Of a stretch of DNA of 64,000 nucleotides, positions 45,082 to 54,286 are shown piece after piece (position 1 is the first letter of the stretch; every line of letters begins with the position of its first letter). The position numbers and the translations under genes are program-made. Under the pieces are notes generated by a model. It saw only the letters and a list, made by a program, of their open reading frames with translations. It did no database searches and was not told the DNA's origin. This stretch comes from Sipunculus nudus (lineage: Eukaryota; Annelida; Sipuncula; Golfingiida; Sipunculidae). The stretch spans positions 62,001-126,000 of the forward strand of contig JAPPUL010000095.1 of the NCBI GenBank assembly GCA_026874595.1, given 5' to 3'.

Positions 45082-46173
45082 ATGGTAAAAGCAGCATTAA
45101 TAATGGCAGGAGGTAGTGGAGAACGATTTTGGCCTCTAAGTCGTAAAAACCATCCTAAACAGTTTTTAAAACTCTTCTCTACAAATACTCTTATAAGAGA
45201 AAGTTTTAAAAGGGTAGCAAGTTTTATCGATATAGATAAAATATTTGTAGTTACACTTGCAATACATAAAGAAAAGATAAAACAATCAATTCCAGAGCTA
45301 GATGAAGAGAATATAATCACAGAACCATGCGGTCGCGACACCGCAGCTGCAATAGGGCTTGGACTTGTATACATAATAACAAAACTATCCTCAGATGCCA
45401 CAATACTAGTATGCGCCTCAGATCATATAATTAAAGATATAAAAGCATTCAAAGACAAAGCTAAAATCGCATTAGATGAAGCTGCAAAACAAGATAAAAT
45501 AATAACACTTGGCATAAAACCAAATCGTGTTGAAACTAATTATGGTTATATAGAGCTTGAAGAGGAGTTTATACAAAGTAATAAACTACATAAGGTATCA
45601 AGTTTTAAAGAGAAGCCAGAATATGAACTTGCAAAGGAATTCACATCGAAAGGTAACTTCTTATGGAATAGCGGCATGTTCATATTCAAAGCGAATGTTT
45701 TACTTAGTGCTTTAAATACCCATATGAAAGAACTTAGCAGAGGACTTGACTTAATACAAAGTGCTCTTTTGGGCAATGATTATGAAAGTGTTACAAAACT
45801 GGTTTACAGCGGCTTAGCCAAACAGTCTATAGATTTTGGCCTTATGGAACATATTAAAGATATACTATGCATAGTAGGAGATTTTGAATGGGACGATGTT
45901 GGCTCTTGGGATGCTTATGAAAGGCATTTTCAGAAGGACTCTAACAATAATATAGCTCAAGGTAGTCAAGGAAAGATTATACTTGAGAATACAAATAACT
46001 CGCTTATAATTAATAATACTAAACAATTTCTATGTACTATGGGACTTTCTAATTTAACTATTATAAATACCGAGGATGCTATCCTTATATTCGATAAGAA
46101 TTGTACAAAGCATACAAATATTAAAAAGTTGCTGTCTAGAATAAAAGATTCTAATTTGGAAGATTGTCTATAA
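45082..46173 (+). CDS. manC: Mannose-1-phosphate guanylyltransferase
   Basis: 363 residues, the length of the GMP domain without the cupin. The nucleotidyltransferase signature MAGGSGERFWPLSRKNHPKQF opens the protein; EPCGRDTAAAIGLG, VCASDHII (metal-binding Asp), FKEKPEYELA and FLWNSGMFIFK follow. It makes GDP-mannose from mannose-1-P and GTP. Partner of the separate cupin PMI gene just upstream. A phosphomannomutase, needed in between, is not in the window. The gene ends 14 bases from msrB, convergently. Confidence 0.93.
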   Translation: MVKAALIMAGGSGERFWPLSRKNHPKQFLKLFSTNTLIRESFKRVASFIDIDKIFVVTLAIHKEKIKQSIPELDEENIITEPCGRDTAAAIGLGLVYIITKLSSDATILVCASDHIIKDIKAFKDKAKIALDEAAKQDKIITLGIKPNRVETNYGYIELEEEFIQSNKLHKVSSFKEKPEYELAKEFTSKGNFLWNSGMFIFKANVLLSALNTHMKELSRGLDLIQSALLGNDYESVTKLVYSGLAKQSIDFGLMEHIKDILCIVGDFEWDDVGSWDAYERHFQKDSNNNIAQGSQGKIILENTNNSLIINNTKQFLCTMGLSNLTIINTEDAILIFDKNCTKHTNIKKLLSRIKDSNLEDCL

Positions 46174-46187
46174 AAACTTCTAATATC

Positions 46188-46733
46188 TTAGTTGCTATCT
46201 TCTTTATCTTTTATAAGTGCTTCTTTCTTAAAACTAAGCGATTTAGAATTAATACAATATCGCAGTCCTGTCGGATTTGGACCATCCGTAAAAACATGCC
46301 CTTGATGTGAGCCACATCTATTACATACTACTTCCACACGCTCCATACCATAACTCCTATCCCTTATCTTACGTACTGCGCCTTCTTTAATAGGTTCATA
46401 GAAACTCGGCCAACCTGTCCCTGAATCAAACTTAGCCTTTGCAGAAAATAACCTATTCCCACATGCTTTGCACTCATAAACCCCATCTTCATAAAAGCTA
46501 TTGTATTTTCCACTAAATGCAGGCTCTGTACCCTTCTCTCGTAGTATATGATAATCTTCTTTACTCAAGGTCGCCTTCCACTCATCTTCTGTCTTTTCAA
46601 CTTCATAACCCATCTTATTTGCCTCTTCTTCTTCTAATACTCCTGTAACTCCTACAGTCCCGCTTGAGGACATTAACCCATAAAATAACAAGAGTAAAGA
46701 TATACTTAATAATAATAATATATACTTTCTCAT
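46188..46733 (-). CDS. msrB: Peptide methionine-(R)-S-oxide reductase, exported
   Basis: About 181 residues. The N-terminal segment MRKYILLLLSISLLLLFYGLM is a signal peptide or anchor, so the enzyme acts in the periplasm. The MsrB core follows: GTEPAFSGKY, structural-zinc pairs CKAC and CNRC, SGTGWPSFYEPI, HQGHVFTDGPNPTGLRYCINS with the catalytic Cys near residue 160. It repairs methionine-R-sulfoxide. AAAGGAGGTATAAGTGATG precedes the gene; either GTG 46736 or ATG 46733 could start, and the ATG has the better spacing. Oxidative repair in the envelope is suggested. Confidence 0.95.
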   Translation of the reverse strand: MRKYILLLLSISLLLLFYGLMSSSGTVGVTGVLEEEEANKMGYEVEKTEDEWKATLSKEDYHILREKGTEPAFSGKYNSFYEDGVYECKACGNRLFSAKAKFDSGTGWPSFYEPIKEGAVRKIRDRSYGMERVEVVCNRCGSHQGHVFTDGPNPTGLRYCINSKSLSFKKEALIKDKEDSN

Positions 46734-46775
46734 CACTTATACCTCCTTTTATAATATCATTTTTAAATGTTTTTG

Positions 46776-47702
46776 CTACTTAAAAAAATGACTCGCTGAA
46801 CCTATTATCCCTCCATTAACACCTAATTTCGACAGCTCTATCTTATAAGATGCTTTATGTATCTCTAATACGTTCTTTAATACTGTCTGGCGTATACTAT
46901 TTAATAGTATTTCTCCTGACTGGGATATACCCCCGCCTATTACACAATGACATATATCAAGTCCATTTATCAAACTTGATAATACTAGTCCTATGTAATA
47001 TCCACACCGCCTTATCACACTAACACTAAATCCATCCCCTCCCTTTGCAAGCTCCGATATCAACTTTACATCTATTTCTTCCAAACTATATTCGTTTAAC
47101 CGACTGCCTATCCCCATCTCAAGCTCATATAATGTATGCTGGATAAGCGCTTTGGATGATGCGTACGATTCAAGGCAGCCTCGCCCCCCACAACTACATT
47201 CTATCCCCTCAGGTTCTACCTTTATATGCCCAAGCTCACCTCCATAATTATTAGTACCCTTAAAAACATCTCCACCTATTATTATACCCCCTCCAACGCC
47301 TGTTCCCAAAGTTAGTAATATCATGTCCTCTCCTCTAGCCCCACTGCCAAATAAATATTCTCCCAATACCGCGTTACTTGCATCATTTGAGATTACTATC
47401 CTTAGATTATATCTTTTTTCTACTATCTTCGATATCTCAAGCCCTTCAAGTAATGGAACATTATACGCACAACTTATATTCCCAAAATTGTCTATTACTC
47501 CAGGTATCCCAAGCCCTATACCCAAAACTTTAGATGCTTTAATGCTCAATATATCATCAAGCATCTTAAATAGACTCTCTAAAAACTTATCCCTATCCTG
47601 CAAAGTCTTAACTACTCTAACTTCTCCCTCTACCAACCCTCTCTCGTTTACCATCCCTCCCTTTAGTGTTGTGCCTCCAACATCTATTCCTATTGCATAC
47701 AT
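46776..47702 (-). CDS. ROK-family sugar kinase (glucokinase-like)
   Basis: 308 residues. ATP loop IGIDVGGTTLKGGMV, GLGIPGVID, NDASNAVLGEYLFG with the catalytic Asp, LTLGTGVGGGIIIGG, and the ROK signature with GELGHIKV and the zinc motif CSCGGRGCLE. No DNA-binding domain, so it is a kinase rather than a NagC/XylR-type repressor. Glucose is the commonest substrate, but N-acetylmannosamine or fructose cannot be ruled out. It follows cheY by 18 bases on the same strand, an odd partner for chemotaxis genes, perhaps linked through the broken malQ and sugar metabolism further upstream. Confidence 0.9.
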   Translation of the reverse strand: MYAIGIDVGGTTLKGGMVNERGLVEGEVRVVKTLQDRDKFLESLFKMLDDILSIKASKVLGIGLGIPGVIDNFGNISCAYNVPLLEGLEISKIVEKRYNLRIVISNDASNAVLGEYLFGSGARGEDMILLTLGTGVGGGIIIGGDVFKGTNNYGGELGHIKVEPEGIECSCGGRGCLESYASSKALIQHTLYELEMGIGSRLNEYSLEEIDVKLISELAKGGDGFSVSVIRRCGYYIGLVLSSLINGLDICHCVIGGGISQSGEILLNSIRQTVLKNVLEIHKASYKIELSKLGVNGGIIGSASHFFK

Positions 47703-47720
47703 TAAACCGAAAACTACTCC

Positions 47721-48134
47721 TTAGTTAAGTACGTTCCTTATCCGTTTTAGCACTTCTGCTCGTCTTATCGGCTTTGTTATATAATTCTTTGCCCCGCATA
47801 GTAATGCCTCTCTTACTATCGATTGCTTTCCTATTGCGCTTATAACTATTACATGTGCATCTTTATCGAATTCTATTATCTTTTGGAGGGCTGTAAGTCC
47901 ATCTAATTTCGGCATCGTTATATCCATTGTAACTAAGTCTATATTTGGATAATGCTCCTTATACTTATGTATTGCATCAACTCCATTATGTGCTATCGCT
48001 ACTACTTCATATGATTCCGATTCCAATATATACTGCATCTGCTTAACCACAAATATTGAATCATCTACTATCATTACCTTATAGGCTACCCCATCTGATT
48101 TAAATCCTGTAGGACTACTTTCTACATTAGACAT
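47721..48134 (-). CDS. cheY: Chemotaxis response regulator CheY
   Basis: About 137 residues from ATG 48134, which has GGAG eight bases upstream; the frame extends further upstream but would overlap the CheW-CheR gene. Single receiver domain: acidic pocket VMIVDDS, phospho-acceptor in DLVTMDITMPKLDG, conserved Thr/Ser in VIVISAIGK and Lys in YITKPIRR. Phosphorylated by CheA, it controls flagellar motor reversals through FliM. The order cheA, cheW fusion, cheY follows the spirochaete che operon, but cheX, which normally precedes cheY, is absent. Confidence 0.94.
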   Translation of the reverse strand: MSNVESSPTGFKSDGVAYKVMIVDDSIFVVKQMQYILESESYEVVAIAHNGVDAIHKYKEHYPNIDLVTMDITMPKLDGLTALQKIIEFDKDAHVIVISAIGKQSIVREALLCGAKNYITKPIRRAEVLKRIRNVLN

Positions 48135-48192
48135 CGTTGTCGCTCCAATCCTATTTTTTATCTTTCTATAAACTCTATATTTACTAATATCA

Positions 48193-49506
48193 TTATATTC
48201 TAACTCGACTATAATATTTTCTGCCACGAACTTCCTTTGTCTCAAGTAAATCTAATTCCAAATTATCTATATCTTCAAGCTCTCCTAAAAATAATATCCC
48301 CCCCTCACGTATGTTCTCTTCTAAATACTTTAAGCTCATTAGTATTTCATCATCTTTTCGCTTTATAAACATATTCCTCCCAAAGCATATATCTATATCT
48401 TCAAGCTCCATTAGCTTCTCAAACCCTCTTACTTCCTTTACCGTCTGATACTCCTTACGAAGCTTATAGCCTCTACCTTCAACTTCCATAAATAATTCAT
48501 TATAATCAGTTTTACTTATACATTCTAAATCTTTTTCCTTATAATAACCACTGCCATCTTTAGAATCTACATCCAATATACATATATATTCTATAGAAAT
48601 AGAACCTGCATCCTCAAGAAGACCATTAAATAGTATCAATAACGAATATGTGTCATATAACGCATCCAGCCCTACTACCACCACCTTTATTACATCCTTA
48701 CCCCGCTTAGTTCCTAATATCAACTCCTCAAAAAGATACACCATTATATCAAAGTCTACTCCGTTTCTGAAAAATCCTCCATACCCAAAATTAAATGCGT
48801 TATACTCTTTATTAGAAAGTTCATTAATTAGTTCCTTAACTATATCATGTATTCGCTTTCCCTTCTTTAACTTCAATAATCCAAAATAGTTCCTTATACC
48901 TATATCTGTTACCTTGTTTAGTTTTATCCCTTGTACTTCTAAAAATTTATATATAACCCTCTCCTCATCTTCATTTATTAGCGTCAATATGTTTTTCCAA
49001 TTCATATATTCACGTGTAAACTTATATGACTTATCAAGCTCTATCTTTAAGAGTGTTACCACCTTATTTAAATTTAAAAGCAATATCTTCTCTTTGCCCC
49101 TTATCCTATCAACTCCCTCATACTCATCTAATACCATCCCCTCTATATACTTTATAAGTCCATTAGGTACTCCTACACTATCTGCTCCTATAACCTCTTC
49201 TACATATATTACACGGTTTATCCTATCTACCACAAAGCCAAATTTACTATTGCCTATTGTCGATATTATTGCCACTTTCCCTCGCTTATAAGAAAAGGTT
49301 TTGAAGTTAAACAACTTTTTGAAGTTTATTATCGGAATGACCTCTCCTCTTATATCTAACATCCCTTCCATGAAATGGGGGTGGTTTGGAAGACGCCTTA
49401 GATTAGTTATCTTTGATATCTCGTGGGTTTCCATTATATCTATTCCATAGGTACATAAATCTAGTGTGAATGATACTATATTCTCAACTCTTCCTTCTTT
49501 TTCCAT
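48193..49506 (-). CDS. CheW fused to a degenerate CheR-like domain (spirochaete CheWS type)
   Basis: 437 residues. Residues 1-165 are a CheW domain (IVSFTLDLCTYGIDIMETHEI, LPNHPHFMEGMLDIRGEVIPIINF, GFVVDRINRVIYV). The rest resembles CheR: a helical N-terminal part, then a Rossmann-like region ending DICFGRNMFIK and EGGILFLGELED, which echo the CheR motifs DLIFCRN and GGLLFLG. The SAM-binding GxG loop is not recognisable (KVVVVGLDALYDTYSL stands in its place), so methylation is unlikely. Such fusions are known from Treponema, where they join the receptor array and are thought to suit highly curved cells. Sits between cheA and cheY. Confidence 0.88.
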   Translation of the reverse strand: MEKEGRVENIVSFTLDLCTYGIDIMETHEISKITNLRRLPNHPHFMEGMLDIRGEVIPIINFKKLFNFKTFSYKRGKVAIISTIGNSKFGFVVDRINRVIYVEEVIGADSVGVPNGLIKYIEGMVLDEYEGVDRIRGKEKILLLNLNKVVTLLKIELDKSYKFTREYMNWKNILTLINEDEERVIYKFLEVQGIKLNKVTDIGIRNYFGLLKLKKGKRIHDIVKELINELSNKEYNAFNFGYGGFFRNGVDFDIMVYLFEELILGTKRGKDVIKVVVVGLDALYDTYSLLILFNGLLEDAGSISIEYICILDVDSKDGSGYYKEKDLECISKTDYNELFMEVEGRGYKLRKEYQTVKEVRGFEKLMELEDIDICFGRNMFIKRKDDEILMSLKYLEENIREGGILFLGELEDIDNLELDLLETKEVRGRKYYSRVRI

Positions 49507-49587
49507 TTAGACTATTTCCTTACTTTTAACCTCTTTTCTCTCTCTTTATAAAAACTATTTAAATATCATCTATATATTATATTAACC

Positions 49588-52320
49588 CTATACCCTAAGC
49601 TTTATCTTCTCTTCCATCTCGCCAAATATTCCCGCAACGTCAAGTACTAAACTAACTTGTCCATCCCCAAGTATTGTTGCTCCTGTTATTCCTGATACAT
49701 TCGTATATTTGCTTTTTAGTGGCTTTATTACTATATCTTGTTCTCCTTCTAAGGCATCTGCTGACAACGCTACATGGCGTCCTCTTATATTTACTATTAC
49801 AATATATCTATAATCCTTTTCTTCCGGTTTGGAGCTAAGATCAAATAATTTACACAAGTTTACATAAATATATCTAACCCCGCGTATAGTTACATATGAA
49901 GTTAGCTCTTCTTTTGATTCTATGTCTTTGCTCGATACTCGGGCTGTCTCAACTACTGCTGATATTGAAATTGAATATATATTCTCTGATAACCTTATTA
50001 GCAACGCCTTTATTATTACAAGCGTTAACGGGATCTTTAATGAAAATTCCGTCCACTCCCCTTCTTTACTGTCTATTGCAACAGAACCCGATAATCCTTC
50101 TATCTTCTTACGCACTACATCCATACCAACACCTCGTCCTGATATTGAGGATACTGTTTTTGATGTTGTGAACCCTGGCTTGTATAGTAACTCGAGTACA
50201 TCGCTTTTTGTAAGCTCAACTCTATCTCCAAATAATTGCTTTTCTCTTGCTCTTTTCTTTATTTCTGATAATGATATTCCCCGTCCATCGTCTTTTACCG
50301 TGATGAGTATTGTATTACCTTGATGCTCTGCTTTAAGATTTATTGTTCCTTTTATTGGTTTGCCTTTTGCTTGCCTTTCCTCCGGTAACTCTATCCCGTG
50401 ATCTACTGCGTTGCGAATTATATGTAGCAGGGAGTCTAATAAGTCTTGCACTACGCTCTTATCTAGTTGTGTTCCCTCTCCTTGCATTACCAAACTTACT
50501 TCCTTCTTTAGTACACGCGATATGTCTCGGACCAGTCTAGGCAGACGGCTAAATACTTGCGATATTGGTATCATCCGTATGCTCATTACTCCTTCTTGTA
50601 AATCATCTGTTACCCTATCTACGCTTTGGGATACTCCCTTTAGTTTATCATGTACACTACGAAAGTATATTCCCGCATAGCCTATATTCTTATATAATTC
50701 TTCTACCTTATTTCTTAGTTGTTTAAATCGATTAGCTAAATTACTCTCCTCCCCTCTCCCTTCCGTATAACCATCATTGTCTGCTCTAGCCCCAAAACCA
50801 CCTCCCATAACATTTTCAAGTACTTCCCTCTCGCCCAATACATCGCCACTAGCATATATATTATCCAACCTTACAAGCTCCTGAGATAAATCTATTAAGC
50901 CTCTTCTGTGTTCTACAAACATATTTGTGAAGTTATTAAGCTCTTCTAAGACCTCTACATTAACTTGAGATAAGCTTCCTTTTACTATTACAAGTTCTCC
51001 TACAAAATTTAACAGCATATCTACCTTTGCACTGTCTACTCTAAGTAAATGTTGTTCACGACGCTCCTTAACCTCTTCCTTTTCAAATTCTCTACCCACT
51101 CTGTCGCTTTCTAATACATTACTTATCTCATCTGCCTCTCTATCTGCATAATAAGACTTCTCATCACTTGTTTGCTTATACTCCATAAATCTTATCTTAC
51201 TTGTGACCTCTGATATGTATATCTTTCTATGCAGCTCCTTTATCTCTAGGTTACTTCCTACTATATACTCATTCGTTTTATAAAAATAGTTTGTCTTTCG
51301 AAGCTCCTCATAACTAGGCATCCCTTGCAATATCTGTGCGTTAGTACTTAGTACATTGTAAAATAATAACCCGCTTAGACTCCTCATTGGATTATCTTCT
51401 TTAAAGGATACTAAAAGCTTATACACTCGTTTCCCTGATGTTATAAAGTCATATATTATCTCAAGAGTTTCATTAGAAACTTCAAGACCCTCTATCTCTT
51501 GCTCTACAACATCTTTTTCTCCTAACAAATCATCTTTTGTATACTTATAGATGTCTTCTAGTTCTAACCAATCAAGCTCGCCTTGTACAAGATTCTCTAC
51601 GCTCGATATGTCTTTTGAGCTTTGTAATAAACATTCTCTGCGTTGCGCCATATCTACCCCTAATCCAGCCACAACCTCCGGTAACGCTCTTAGAAGCTTT
51701 CCACCCCCATCGCACAACCTCATATATAAGTCTTTTATTTTATCTTCAATTTCATCCAATCTCAAAGACCTATCTTTAATCTTTATTACTATCTTATATA
51801 TATTATAACCACCATTTACACTGCCTCGTACAAGCTCCTCTTCTGTCTTGCTCAATTTAAATGCCTTCTCTTCTTGCAGAATCACTCCACCTGATGCTGA
51901 TTCTGAGGATATCTCCTCAGCACCTACTCCCACGTATTTTGCCTTAATCGCTTCTATTACTCTATCTTCTATTCCTTTCGTTGGAACCTCTCCTAGCTCT
52001 CCAGATTCTACCAGCACCTTTATTACATCTATACCTTCAAGTAGTAAGTCTATTGTATCGCTTTCTAATGCCAATTTATCCGACCTTAGCTCATCTAGTA
52101 AATCCTCCATCACGTGAGTTAAATTTACTATCCTATCAAAATCTAATGTCGCTGCTCCTCCCTTTAATGTGTGTACTGAGCGGAATACTTCATCTATTGC
52201 TCCCTTTGAACTTGGATCTCCTTCCAATATTAATACGTTTTTTTCAAGGCTATCTATCAGCAACTTCGCTTCTTCAAAAAAGTCTTTCTTCAATTCTTCT
52301 AGAAATCTTGCCTCATCCAT
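49588..52320 (-). CDS. cheA: Chemotaxis histidine kinase CheA
   Basis: 910 residues, longer than enteric CheA. P1 Hpt domain with phospho-His50 in VFRSVHTLKGGAATL; a second helical, poorly conserved region of about 300 residues in the P2 position; dimerisation helices around ESNLANRFKQLRNKVEEL; the HATPase with N-box IIRNAVDHGIELPEER, G1 DDGRGIS, G2 GRGVGMDVVRKKI; and a C-terminal CheW-like P5 domain. The long insertion before P3, with several acidic low-complexity stretches, is where it differs most from E. coli CheA. It phosphorylates CheY in response to chemoreceptors. First gene of the che group; plsY lies upstream. Confidence 0.95.
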   Translation of the reverse strand: MDEARFLEELKKDFFEEAKLLIDSLEKNVLILEGDPSSKGAIDEVFRSVHTLKGGAATLDFDRIVNLTHVMEDLLDELRSDKLALESDTIDLLLEGIDVIKVLVESGELGEVPTKGIEDRVIEAIKAKYVGVGAEEISSESASGGVILQEEKAFKLSKTEEELVRGSVNGGYNIYKIVIKIKDRSLRLDEIEDKIKDLYMRLCDGGGKLLRALPEVVAGLGVDMAQRRECLLQSSKDISSVENLVQGELDWLELEDIYKYTKDDLLGEKDVVEQEIEGLEVSNETLEIIYDFITSGKRVYKLLVSFKEDNPMRSLSGLLFYNVLSTNAQILQGMPSYEELRKTNYFYKTNEYIVGSNLEIKELHRKIYISEVTSKIRFMEYKQTSDEKSYYADREADEISNVLESDRVGREFEKEEVKERREQHLLRVDSAKVDMLLNFVGELVIVKGSLSQVNVEVLEELNNFTNMFVEHRRGLIDLSQELVRLDNIYASGDVLGEREVLENVMGGGFGARADNDGYTEGRGEESNLANRFKQLRNKVEELYKNIGYAGIYFRSVHDKLKGVSQSVDRVTDDLQEGVMSIRMIPISQVFSRLPRLVRDISRVLKKEVSLVMQGEGTQLDKSVVQDLLDSLLHIIRNAVDHGIELPEERQAKGKPIKGTINLKAEHQGNTILITVKDDGRGISLSEIKKRAREKQLFGDRVELTKSDVLELLYKPGFTTSKTVSSISGRGVGMDVVRKKIEGLSGSVAIDSKEGEWTEFSLKIPLTLVIIKALLIRLSENIYSISISAVVETARVSSKDIESKEELTSYVTIRGVRYIYVNLCKLFDLSSKPEEKDYRYIVIVNIRGRHVALSADALEGEQDIVIKPLKSKYTNVSGITGATILGDGQVSLVLDVAGIFGEMEEKIKLRV

Positions 52321-52385
52321 TTCTTCTTACCTTAATCTCATCCTTATATTTAATCTAAAAATCAATATAGTATCCTCCAACTCTA

Positions 52386-53027
52386 TTAATCTCTCTTGCG
52401 ACATATCTTATTCTCCTTCCCTGAGAATATCCTCTTTATATTCTCTCTGTGCATTACTATTATCATTACGGCAAGCGGTATTGATACCAGAAAATATATG
52501 TTGTACGTTGACCAGGTATTATTAAACAGGTTTATATATATTAATAGTGGAAGGACTATTATGCTAATTAGTGAACCTAAGGATACATAGCGACTTATAC
52601 CTGTTGTTACTAAAAATATTATCAGGGCAAGTAATACCTCTCCTGGCATCAAATATAAGCTAAAGCCTGCCGTTACCGCTACTCCTTTGCCACCTCTGAA
52701 ATTAAGCCACAACGAGAACGTATGGCCCAACAATACGCTTACTCCTGACAATATATACCATAACCCCGCATATACACTCTCTTCAGGTATAATTAGTCCC
52801 GCTATGTATACTGCCAACACCCCTTTGCCCAAATCTATTAACAATGTCGCTATTCCTAATGTCGGGCCAAGTATTCGTAGCACGTTTGTTGCCCCTATAT
52901 TTCCACTCCCGCGTTCCTTTATGTCTATCCCTCGAAATACTTTACCTAAAACATACCCCGTCGGAAATGAGCCTATTATATAACTCAATAACATAACCAC
53001 AACCACGTCTAATAGCATTACATCCAT
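52386..53027 (-). CDS. plsY: Glycerol-3-phosphate acyltransferase PlsY
   Basis: About 210 residues with five membrane helices. The three catalytic loops are plain: GSFPTGYVLGKVFRGIDIKE, GSGNIGATNVLRILG (loop 1), and LGHTFSLWLNFRGGKGVA (loop 2). It acylates glycerol-3-phosphate from acyl-phosphate, the first step of phospholipid synthesis, and works with PlsX, not in this window. Start is uncertain: M1, M4 and M12 are all in frame before YIIGSFPTG, and AAGGT is best placed for M4. Last 20 residues are basic (KRIFSGKENKICRKRD). Confidence 0.95.
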   Translation of the reverse strand: MDVMLLDVVVVMLLSYIIGSFPTGYVLGKVFRGIDIKERGSGNIGATNVLRILGPTLGIATLLIDLGKGVLAVYIAGLIIPEESVYAGLWYILSGVSVLLGHTFSLWLNFRGGKGVAVTAGFSLYLMPGEVLLALIIFLVTTGISRYVSLGSLISIIVLPLLIYINLFNNTWSTYNIYFLVSIPLAVMIIVMHRENIKRIFSGKENKICRKRD

Positions 53028-53098
53028 ACCTTATATCATTACTCCATTACACTACACTCTATTAACATATATATATATATATTATTTATCCTTTGAAA

Positions 53099-54265
53099 TT
53101 ATCCTTTGAAATATATCCTGTTTACCCCTATCTTCTCTCTATCTATATATTCTTCCATATACTTTACATAATCTGAACCCCTTATTCCTAGCTTTTTCCT
53201 TATATAATAGTTTAATACCAGCTTATCCCATAGCTCTCTTAAGACCTCCTTATTAGATTCTACGAAAACTTTATCTATCTCCATATACAAAAGTTCTTCC
53301 ATTAAAAAACTATTTAGTACACTAGCTTTATCCTTTATACTAGACTCCGAAAGTGCTTTAACTCCTCCTCTGCCCCCTATACCAAAAAACTTCTTGCTCA
53401 AGCTTAACTTCTTCTCTAAATCACGTACATACAACTCTAACTTACCTCCACCCTTAACATTTATCCTATATAACCAATATTTCTTGTGCTCGCCTGATTT
53501 AATCGCTTGCTTTATATCTAGTTTCCCGCTCTTATATTTATCTACTACTCCTCCTTCCCATTCATCATTTATTTCTATACTATATCTGCCTTTTACTTCT
53601 TTATCTAATTCCATGTAGGCTTTGTTTATTTTATTTATCCTATAAAGTTCCTTCACCTTCTCTTTATCCTTCTCATATCTTAACCTCTTATATCCTTTCT
53701 GATTCTTTAGCACATTATAAAACCCTATAAGCTCACTCTCTTTTATAGCTTCTCTCTTACTACCCACATCCCACAAGCCTAACTTCTTTCCCATATAAGT
53801 TTGCACTCTAAGCTGTTTCTTTACAAATTCTATCTCCTCTTTACTAGCTCTTTCCTTAAAATATTTCTCCGCTTGCGCCAACATGTGATACTTTTCTAAG
53901 AACACTATTACAAAGCTAAGTTTGTCTTCAGATTTATTTGTTTCTGCTCGGTATTTATTATACTTTTCCTCAAATTCTAAGACGCTTACCTTCTCCCCTC
54001 CCATATTCAATACCCATTCCGTGTCTCCTTTGCTTTCTAGCTTTACTCCCTCTTGTAACATCTTACTTCTTGAAAGCAATCCTTCATTTATTTCCTCTAT
54101 ATAATCATCTACTTTAAGCTTTATGCTAACTCCTTCCTCTCCTTTCTTAGCACTTTCCTCCTCTCCTCCGCCTGAAGAACAATTTGTAATGAATATCATT
54201 AACAATAGCCATACGCTGAATAACAATAGCTTCGCTTGCTTCGCCTCTAAAACTATTTTTAACAT
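53099..54265 (-). CDS. SurA/PrsA N-terminal-domain-like lipoprotein
   Basis: 388 residues. A lipoprotein signal ends at FITNCSSGG (Cys near residue 29). NMGGEKVSVLEFEEKYNKYRA followed by a helical stretch (LEKYHMLAQAEKYFKE) has the pattern of the SurA/PpiD N-terminal chaperone domain, in which a strand with a Gly-Glu turn leads into helices. No parvulin (rotamase) domain is apparent, so it would be a pure chaperone. AAGGAGGG five bases before the ATG supports the start. It is the second of two similar genes downstream of mfd and upstream of plsY. The outer-membrane chaperone role is inferred. Confidence 0.6.
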   Translation of the reverse strand: MLKIVLEAKQAKLLLFSVWLLLMIFITNCSSGGGEEESAKKGEEGVSIKLKVDDYIEEINEGLLSRSKMLQEGVKLESKGDTEWVLNMGGEKVSVLEFEEKYNKYRAETNKSEDKLSFVIVFLEKYHMLAQAEKYFKERASKEEIEFVKKQLRVQTYMGKKLGLWDVGSKREAIKESELIGFYNVLKNQKGYKRLRYEKDKEKVKELYRINKINKAYMELDKEVKGRYSIEINDEWEGGVVDKYKSGKLDIKQAIKSGEHKKYWLYRINVKGGGKLELYVRDLEKKLSLSKKFFGIGGRGGVKALSESSIKDKASVLNSFLMEELLYMEIDKVFVESNKEVLRELWDKLVLNYYIRKKLGIRGSDYVKYMEEYIDREKIGVNRIYFKG

Positions 54266-54286
54266 TTACCCTCCTTATCTTAAAAC

